NCBI RefSeq assembly: GCF_000003605.2
Contig: NW_003105109.1
Span: forward strand, 88,768 to 102,587
Direction: 5' to 3'
DNA: 13,820 bases
DNA from: Saccoglossus kowalevskii
Taxonomy: Eukaryota; Hemichordata; Enteropneusta; Harrimaniidae
A model generated the notes under the pieces. The model had not been told where the DNA came from and did not search any database. It saw only the letters and a program-made list of their open reading frames with translations. Position 1 is the first letter of the stretch; every line of letters starts with the position of its first letter. The translations under genes were made by a program, and so were the position numbers. This document shows, piece by piece, positions 8,082 through 13,820 of the stretch.

Positions 8082-9266
8082 ATGGGTAACGTGGTCTCAT
8101 GTACGGTGGAAGGAGGTATAGACCTGAGTGCTATACGTCAACAACAAATAACTCAGTCAACACTGCCCGATAAATGGATTGAATGTCCAGCGTGTTTTCG
8201 TGCATTCGATTTTCCGAAGATTCTGCCTTGTTATCACTCTGTGTGCCTCCGTTGCTTACAGATGATACAGGGAAAATTCAACTGTCCGTTATGTAAAACT
8301 CAACACGAAGTTCCTTCTGGTGGTTTGGAACTTTTGCCAGATAATCGTCTTCTGAATGATTTAATTGAACATTCATCGGCTGAAAAACTGTTGGAATCGT
8401 CACGGGAATGCGGCGTGTGCTCTGGCAACACAGCACCTAAATCGGGCAGGTCACATCGCGGTAAAAAACCAAACAAGTTTTGCACAATTTGTCGTAGAGC
8501 GCTCTGCAGTGACTGTGAAGATGTACATAAAAAAATACCGATAACCAAGGCACATATAACGATGCCTATAGTAGAGTATCGTAGAACCATCCTTAAAGAA
8601 TCTCCTCTCATCAAGTCGAATTATATTACGTGTCACCGCCATCCTAATGAAATTCTAAAGCTGTACTGCAGAGATTGTGATTATCCAATATGCGATACTT
8701 GTGTAGCTAAGGATCACACCGATCACACTCGTGAAAAGATTGGCGACGCAAGGGCCAGAAAAGAAGCTGAACTTGACTTGAAAATAAAAAGAGCAACTGA
8801 TTTAAAAACGAATTTAGATGGAATTATGAAACATTTGAATGAAGAAAGTACATCTCTTGAGCTGAAGGTGGAAGAGGTAGCGAAACAAATAAAAACCCGT
8901 TCTCATGTTCTCGTGACCGATTGTAGTCAAGTCATTGAAAAAATGAAAAAAGATCAATCTACCCTATTTCAAGAAATATCTTCGATGTTCAAAAATAGAA
9001 GTGATGCTTCCACAGAGAGTCAGAAGACGCTGTGTGATAGCATAGATAAACTAACAAAGTGCATCAATGCTGCGGAAAGGTTGCAGCAGGATGGCCAAGG
9101 TGCTGGATTCTTGTATATGGTTAAGCAAATAATACAGGAAATTAAGGAAACAATGGAGAATTATAATTTCTCAACTGGCATTAAGGATTATAGATTCATT
9201 CCCAATCAAACGGATTTATCCCAAAACATATCAGCGGACAACCTGGGCAGACTTGTCATTTATTAG
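8082..9266 (+). CDS. TRIM-family RING/B-box E3 ubiquitin ligase, possibly N-myristoylated
   Basis: A 394-residue protein read in one uninterrupted exon. The ATG at 8082 is chosen because the open frame upstream of it (from a TTG at 8052) runs through a splice acceptor, and because G at -3 and +4 give good context. Domains: C3HC4 RING with C35, C38, C50, H52, C55, C58, C68 and C71; B-box 1 with C110, C113, C134, C137, C142, C145, H149 and H158; B-box 2 with C184, H187, C196, C199, C204, C207, H212 and H215; then a Lys/Glu-rich coiled coil at about 220-360. All zinc ligands are present, so it should be an active E3 that dimerises through the coil, as is known for TRIM proteins. It has no C-terminal NHL, filamin or SPRY domain; the short tail ends about 30 residues past the coil. 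The N-terminus MGNVVSC fits an N-myristoylation signal with a neighbouring palmitoylatable Cys. The RING resembles those of TRIM56 and TRIM2/3-like invertebrate proteins; substrate is unknown. Confidence 0.9.
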   Translation: MGNVVSCTVEGGIDLSAIRQQQITQSTLPDKWIECPACFRAFDFPKILPCYHSVCLRCLQMIQGKFNCPLCKTQHEVPSGGLELLPDNRLLNDLIEHSSAEKLLESSRECGVCSGNTAPKSGRSHRGKKPNKFCTICRRALCSDCEDVHKKIPITKAHITMPIVEYRRTILKESPLIKSNYITCHRHPNEILKLYCRDCDYPICDTCVAKDHTDHTREKIGDARARKEAELDLKIKRATDLKTNLDGIMKHLNEESTSLELKVEEVAKQIKTRSHVLVTDCSQVIEKMKKDQSTLFQEISSMFKNRSDASTESQKTLCDSIDKLTKCINAAERLQQDGQGAGFLYMVKQIIQEIKETMENYNFSTGIKDYRFIPNQTDLSQNISADNLGRLVIY

Positions 9267-10000
9267 GTCATTTCTCACATTTGTTGCAGCATTCAATTAT
9301 GGCTGCAGTGAGTGTGCATTGGGACAGCCATTTCTAAATTGTGCATTAAGTTTATAATAGGAAAGTCGTGACTAGATTAAGTACTATTCACATATTCTCA
9401 TTTTACAAACAGCGACCAAAATACCAATTTATGTTGTTTTGCTTACAATAGGATATGTCCATTGAAAGAATAATTACATATGATTAGTAATGCATTATTT
9501 ATATATAATTTTGGTTTGGATCAATATGTGCCGTATATATGACTAACTCGACTGCTTGTGACAGAATATATTATATTTTATGTTAGAGGAAATGTTATTA
9601 TTCGTGATTTTAAGTTTGCATCATTGCCTGTTAAGTGTAATTTGTTCTCTTTTTGTTTGTGATGTTTCATATTGTTCTTATTTATGGTGTAATTACACCA
9701 TTCAGTCTTATCATAATTTACGTAGAGCTCACTCATAGGTTTTTCGAATAATGTCCGGTTTTAAACACTCTTATGTTCAAAGCAATAGTTTGATGTTTGT
9801 TGGTTTATCTCTTTTAACGTTTGACGAAATTGTTAGTGTTTTAGTTTTCTTTCACGTTTGCACTTTTCTGACAACCCACTTGTTACAGCTGTATTATCTA
9901 TTTCTATTTTATTTTATAGTGTTTTATGGGAACTGTGGGGCAAGAGAATTTTTTGATGTGCACTTTTTTAACTTCCATGGATTATTCTTTTTTAATCTGA

Positions 10001-10006
10001 AATAAA
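10001..10006 (+). terminator. Polyadenylation signal AATAAA for the TRIM gene
   Basis: This is the first canonical AATAAA downstream of the TRIM stop codon on the same strand. It is followed within about 40 nt by GT-rich sequence (GGTTGTTATTTT). Use of this site is inferred. Confidence 0.45.
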
Positions 10007-10010
10007 CCTC

Positions 10011-10026
10011 AATAATAATAATAATA
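10011..10026. repeat. (AAT)n microsatellite
   Basis: Just over five uninterrupted AAT units lie directly after the TRIM polyadenylation signal. Simple sequence of this kind is common in AT-rich animal DNA. Confidence 0.9.
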
Positions 10027-10030
10027 CTAT

Positions 10031-11340
10031 GACGTGAACCAGGTTGTTATTTTCACAGTGAATAGATCAATAGTACCGCCTCGGCCGATTTTTTTTTGCA
10101 TTATTTAGAATGTACTATGCTCATGCAAATGACATTAATGTTTACACGTCATAGTAACCATCACTATAACCTGTCTCGTTAATGGAATATCCCGTTGTTA
10201 TTTACTGGTATTAACATTTTATCACATCTGAAACTACTAATGGCATCGAACCAATGTGTAAACTGCCGGAACTGTTTCTGCGCATGTCACGTTACAGTAT
10301 GTGATCGGGACACGTCGACGACTAATTTGCGGGCGTTCTTGGAGTTTGGACAGAATCTGAACAAGCACACCGATCCCATCGATCTATAATTAAGCGTCAA
10401 ACTATCTGGGAGGACACCGACCGACAACACCCACTTTAGTGTACCCTTTGTAAGCCTTGAAGTTAATACAGGAATATTTAATCACTCTGTCATGATTATG
10501 TTTTCATGGGTTTAGATATCGGTTCGTGTTTTGGCAATTGCGATGAAACTCACTAATTAGGACTTGATGATTGGTTTCCGGTTAAAAGGCTGGGCGAGGT
10601 CTTTCAGCGCTTGCTCGTAACCTGTTATCATTTGGGCTTATACAAGTACTGGACGGAAATAGGATCAGTGATTGAAACTAATTAAAGATATAAACTTTGC
10701 CAACGGACTGTTGTTTTACCACACATGATAACCCTGGCACCCCACGAGCCGTTTATTCGGTGTTATTTGCTTACTTTACTTCGTATGTCGACAGCAACTA
10801 TGAGTTTAATTTTTTTTTTATATGAGTAGTCTTCCAATATAGTAAACAATTAACCAAGTATATAATGACGTGTTTGGCTACATGAGTGAAATGTGTGGAG
10901 GCTACGCCTCAAGATCTTAAATTCCCGTGTAGTAGATTTGAAAAGGGAATAAAGTCAGTTCTCCACGAGACAGCGGAGACTGGGGGTTGACACGATACCA
11001 TCTGTGCGTGTCTTTCTTTGGTTGAAAGGTCTGCGAAAGTAACGATCCCGGATACCTGATGTGACGTTTAATAACACGAGAATTAAACCGTTCTAACCCT
11101 ATGGTGTTGATATTACGAACGCCCCAAGCGTTTGCTACGTCATGACGCGACGCATTAATATAACGTTTTTTTTTTCTTATCTTTTTGGTTAACAAGCCAA
11201 ATACAAAGGTCAACTAAGTGGACTTACTTCTGTTGGAAAACATGTACACCCTTTACAACCAAACTGTTGCTTAAAAATATTCACGTTTGCAGCTGTTACC
11301 CATAATTAGGCTACTAGTCGTTATGATAAATGTCACCATG
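10031..11340. other. Intergenic stretch between the TRIM and glycosyltransferase genes
   Basis: I see no gene here. The open frames at 10195-10389 (Cys-rich but starting with TTG) and on the minus strand at 10917-11213 show no family resemblance. The part from about 10900 to 11160 has more CG dinucleotides. It holds a short inverted repeat, GAGGC-TAC-GCCTC (10898-10910), and a palindrome CGTCATGACG (11138-11147) made of two CREB/ATF-like half sites in an unusual order. An octamer lies at 10123-10130. The right part could be upstream regulatory DNA of the next gene. Confidence 0.45.
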
Positions 11341-11349
11341 TTAAATGTC

Positions 11350-11405
11350 ATGCAAATGAACCTGGTTTAACGACTCCAGTGATGTAGCCATATCAACATA
11401 TAAGA
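11350..11405 (+). promoter_or_regulatory. Candidate promoter of the glycosyltransferase: octamer plus TATA-like element
   Basis: ATGCAAAT at 11350-11357 lies 41 bases before TATAAGA (11399-11405), and the start codon is at 11446. An octamer placed just upstream of a TATA element recalls octamer-dependent animal promoters. If this TATA is used, the 5' UTR would be only about 10-20 nt, which is short. An upstream non-coding exon is the alternative, although I see no strong splice acceptor before the ATG. Confidence 0.25.
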
Positions 11406-11445
11406 GGTTGTTGTGGGAGGGAAACTGACAACCGTGCGCGTCAAC

Positions 11446-12792
11446 ATGAGCTTAACGTTTCTTCGCATGTTTGTGATATTCGCTGTGTATAATTTTATTC
11501 TCACGTGTTACATATTTAGTGAACGTTATATGGTTGTACATAGTGTATATCGCAGTGACAGTGGCACGGATCATACTGTCCACAGTTGCCCGAAGTTGTA
11601 TACCGCATTACTAGAAAAATTGCGCTCAAACTACACCGGCTCGGACATTCGTTTAGATATCGGAAATAACAATTCGTTGTTCGTCAAATACCTATCTAAT
11701 GTTTATCCTCTCACCTCATCCGGAAGTTATCATCTACGCGGTGCTAGGGGGGATGATACGTATAACGACACTCATATTCCAACAAAGGACATTATCTCTG
11801 AAAACATAATTACCATGAAAACTCTCAGTGGCAGGAACAAGACAAGAAGTCACAACAAGGAGTCAGAAGACAGCACAAATGTTCTTGCAGATGTCACTGT
11901 GGTACCGCCTTCAAAAGAAGGCTTTGTACAGCATACATTACCACAATCATCTAACGTTACAAATTCAGTGTCAGTACAGTACATTATTAGAAACGATAAA
12001 TTGTGTTCAAATGCCGATGTGTATCTTCTGATACTTGTGCTTTCTGCGCCTAAAAACCGTCTGCAAAGAAAGGCCATCAGAAATACTTGGGGACGAGGTG
12101 CAGACGGAAGTGACGTAACAGTGCGTTTAGCATTTCTTTTCGGGACCACCATGGAAGTTAAAGAGATGCAAACGCTGCGCAGTGAATCTGAAAAATTTGG
12201 TGATATTGTTCAGGGGGATTTCGAAGATTCGTATGCTAATTTGACTTTGAAAACGATTTTTGGACTGCAGTGGACAGTGGAAAACTGCGCCAACGCAGCA
12301 TATATTCTCAAAGCGGACGACGATATATATGTTATAATGGATAACTTACTTAGGTGGCTGAAGTATTTACGACCAATCAGAAGACGGCTATTATACACGG
12401 GGTATTTGTACGGACACACGCGGGTCGATAGAAATAAGAAGACAAAATGGTATGTTCCAGAAAAAGACTATCCCGAAATGTTCTATCCTCCCTATATTTC
12501 AGGCGGGGCTTATCTATTGTCAAACGAAGTAGTCCGTGAATTCTACAGGGAGACATCAATGGTGAGACCGTTCATATTTGAGGATGTGTATTTAGGTATA
12601 TTGGCTAAAAGACTTCATATATATGCAGTGCACAACTCCCTGTTTCACACCACCCATGCTGGATATTCCAAACCAAATTGTCAAAAGTCTAAAGCTATAG
12701 CAGTTCATGGTTTTAAATCGCTGGAAATGTACAAGTTTTATAATGAACTACAGAAAAATAAATATGAAAACTGTACAATTCAGGACAGTTGA
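11446..12792 (+). CDS. Beta-1,3-galactosyltransferase-like Golgi enzyme (GT31), intact single exon
   Basis: A 448-residue type II membrane protein. The ATG at 11446 has A at -3, and the frame is closed by TAA at 11401. Layout: short cytosolic end; signal anchor at about 3-24; a long stem to about residue 185; then the catalytic domain. GT31 motifs in order: RKAIRNTWG (208-216), FLFG (230-233), DFEDSYANLTLKT (258-270), ILKADDDIYV with the metal-binding DDD at 291-293, YPPYISGGAYLLS (347-359) and EDVYLGI (379-385). Members transfer galactose or N-acetylglucosamine in beta-1,3 linkage from UDP-sugar to glycans in the Golgi lumen. Seven N-glycosylation sequons lie at N62, N75, N107, N131, N170, N265 and N442. 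All core motifs are present, so it should be active. Whether it is a galactosyl- or N-acetylglucosaminyltransferase cannot be settled by eye; B3GALT1/5 or Drosophila brainiac-like are nearest in feel. It is longer than the usual 310-420 residues because of the stem. Confidence 0.93.
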   Translation: MSLTFLRMFVIFAVYNFILTCYIFSERYMVVHSVYRSDSGTDHTVHSCPKLYTALLEKLRSNYTGSDIRLDIGNNNSLFVKYLSNVYPLTSSGSYHLRGARGDDTYNDTHIPTKDIISENIITMKTLSGRNKTRSHNKESEDSTNVLADVTVVPPSKEGFVQHTLPQSSNVTNSVSVQYIIRNDKLCSNADVYLLILVLSAPKNRLQRKAIRNTWGRGADGSDVTVRLAFLFGTTMEVKEMQTLRSESEKFGDIVQGDFEDSYANLTLKTIFGLQWTVENCANAAYILKADDDIYVIMDNLLRWLKYLRPIRRRLLYTGYLYGHTRVDRNKKTKWYVPEKDYPEMFYPPYISGGAYLLSNEVVREFYRETSMVRPFIFEDVYLGILAKRLHIYAVHNSLFHTTHAGYSKPNCQKSKAIAVHGFKSLEMYKFYNELQKNKYENCTIQDS

Positions 12793-13440
12793 TCTACAAA
12801 TGTCAACATCACTGTTACATACCGATGACTGTTACAGCAATGTCTAGTGATACTTTAATCCCATTTATCATGGCAGTCCAGTGTAATAAAGAAGCGTAAT
12901 TTGATATTTACATTATATGACAAATTCAGTCTGATTGGTCATGCAGCCAGATTTATATTTTTTGAAATCATTACCAGCAATTTTAGAATACCTTCATGTT
13001 TCAAAGCACTGTTGCCAGTCAACATGTGTACGTATAGATGTTATAACGCCACATATAATTGAGGCATTTTTTTTGAATTTCCAAATGTCAACTTGTCCGC
13101 GCACAGTATGTTTTCTTCACCGACGTTTAGTGGCCATTTCTAAGTCAATTACGATCACTGTGTTATTTGTTTGCTTTTAACAGGTGCGAAAAAAAAATAT
13201 GAATAAAACAGAATATCAAATCCCAGAACCTTCAATAACAGACTTATTAAACTTTTTTATTAATTGTTAATTGTTCCTGATGTGTGAACGTAACGGTTCT
13301 GGTTAAATATTAAAATAACTAAATATTAGTAATAAACCTTACTGCTCTCGTTTAATGAATCTGATTCATGAGATATCTTTTATTAACACTGCAATGTTTC
13401 ATATGGTTCGTGTTTTTCTTCATAATAAACGTACAATAAT
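12793..13440 (+). other. Probable 3' UTR of the glycosyltransferase gene
   Basis: Non-coding AT-rich sequence follows the stop codon. Four AATAAA signals lie at 12885-12890, 13202-13207, 13331-13336 and 13424-13429, so alternative 3' ends are possible. A 15-nt interrupted palindrome (ATGAATC-T-GATTCAT, 13355-13369) would form a hairpin in the longer forms. The open frame at 12935-13180 shows no family resemblance. Confidence 0.4.
12885..12890 (+). terminator. First polyadenylation signal after the glycosyltransferase
   Basis: AATAAA lies 93 nt past the stop codon and is the nearest canonical signal on this strand. Further signals downstream could give longer transcripts. Confidence 0.4.
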
Positions 13441-13581
13441 ATTCACACTTGTATGATATTTGCCAGATCGGCAATGTAACGTGTGATCATGTAGTCCATG
13501 CTTGTGTTATATCTATATTTTTTGAATGTAATTTTGATGTGTTTGTTTGTTTATGCACTGTGCGCTGTGTTGTGCGCGTTG

Positions 13582-13613
13582 GATATATGATATGATATAT
13601 ATTATTATTATAC
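13582..13613. repeat. AT-rich simple sequence
   Basis: A run of ATATGAT / ATATAT / ATTATT units follows a short TGTGCGC-rich stretch. It is low-complexity DNA without a visible function. Confidence 0.7.
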
Positions 13614-13620
13614 ATCTGTC

Positions 13621-13806
13621 ACCGTAACGCCATAAGTTACAGCGTGCCGTAATTTTGCGGTATTTTACGGGGTAATTTCATCCTACCATATTAGGAAATG
13701 CGAATTCCAAATATGGAATGATTACGCGCGTAAGCGTCCTCCAATAATAAAAACAAACATGGCTGTTCGCTGATTCTGTTCTAACTTTTTTGGATTTCGG
13801 CATTCC
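13621..13806. promoter_or_regulatory. Promoter-like cluster: two CArG boxes, TEAD-like sites, CCAAT, palindromes
   Basis: CCATATTAGG (13686-13695) and CCAAATATGG (13707-13716) both match the SRF consensus CC(A/T)6GG exactly, with centres 21 bp apart, i.e. two helical turns on the same face. GGAATG (13715-13720) overlaps the second box and fits a TEAD/MCAT site; CATTCC recurs at 13801-13806. A perfect 12-bp palindrome, TTACGCGCGTAA, lies at 13722-13733, CCAAT at 13741-13745, and CCGTAA hexamers at 13622-13627 and 13647-13652 with the inverted form at 13665-13670. Known SRF targets include actin, cytoskeletal and immediate-early genes. The target here is probably to the right, outside the window. 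Confidence 0.45.
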
Positions 13807-13820
13807 CATGATGTATCCTT

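Larger units (their letters stand above)
9267..10030 (+). other. Probable 3' UTR of the TRIM gene
   Basis: The stretch after the TRIM stop is AT-rich and without coding signal. It leads to AATAAA at 10001-10006, about 735 nt past the stop, followed by an (AAT)n tract and a GT-rich sequence that suits cleavage near 10020-10030. It contains an 18-bp perfect palindrome at 9684-9701, which would fold as an RNA hairpin. The open frame at 9751-10005, rich in Phe and Leu, is best explained as T-rich UTR sequence. Confidence 0.5.

Noticed and set aside
9751-10005. 84-codon Phe/Leu-rich open frame after the TRIM gene
   Set aside because: It looks like a membrane protein only because the sequence is T-rich; it ends just before the AATAAA and fits a 3' UTR.
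10195-10389. Cys-rich 64-codon open frame
   Set aside because: It starts with TTG. The Cys spacing fits no zinc-binding or toxin-like family I know, and there is no signal peptide.
10917-11213. 98-codon minus-strand open frame upstream of the glycosyltransferase
   Set aside because: No family resemblance and no supporting promoter or polyadenylation signal on that strand; the basic N-terminus comes from a poly-T tract.
11413-11445. Eleven extra N-terminal residues on the glycosyltransferase
   Set aside because: They would need a GTG start. The first ATG in frame, with a good context and directly before the signal anchor, is at 11446.

Overview
This window looks like nuclear DNA from an animal, most likely a marine invertebrate bilaterian; I cannot name a clade. 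The evidence is low gene density (two protein genes in 13.8 kb), AT-rich non-coding DNA, AATAAA polyadenylation signals, animal-type splice signals, and two metazoan gene families. One is a TRIM (RING/B-box/coiled-coil) E3 ubiquitin ligase. The other is a type II Golgi beta-1,3-glycosyltransferase of family GT31. Nothing looks bacterial, and I see no CRISPR array, operon or insertion sequence.

Layout. Positions 1 to about 6150 contain no gene I can support. They hold two diverged local duplications (around 2739-2900 and 3390-3637; the second carries two X-box-like motifs), some promoter-like motif groups (747-759, 1849-1929 and 2159-2168, 5084-5260) and otherwise unremarkable AT-rich DNA. From about 6152 to 7516 lies a 51-bp minisatellite of 27 copies with a visible higher-order duplication of about ten units. 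The TRIM gene follows on the + strand. Its ATG is at 8082, just after a good 3' splice acceptor ending at 8071. Its stop is at 9266, and a likely 3' UTR runs to an AATAAA at 10001. A gene-free stretch of about 1.3 kb leads to the second + strand gene, an intact single-exon beta-1,3-galactosyltransferase-like CDS at 11446-12792 with several downstream AATAAA signals. The last 200 bases hold two perfect CArG boxes exactly 21 bp apart with a TEAD-like site and a CCAAT box, which looks like a promoter or enhancer for a gene outside the window.

The two genes share a strand but there is no sign that they work together: one is a probable cytosolic or membrane-attached ubiquitin ligase, the other a Golgi-lumen enzyme. 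The most interesting points are the N-myristoylation-type N-terminus of the TRIM protein (MGNVVSC), the paired CArG boxes, the higher-order structure of the minisatellite and its 17-residue reading frame on the minus strand, and an 18-bp perfect palindrome in the TRIM 3' UTR. I see no clearly new multi-gene system.
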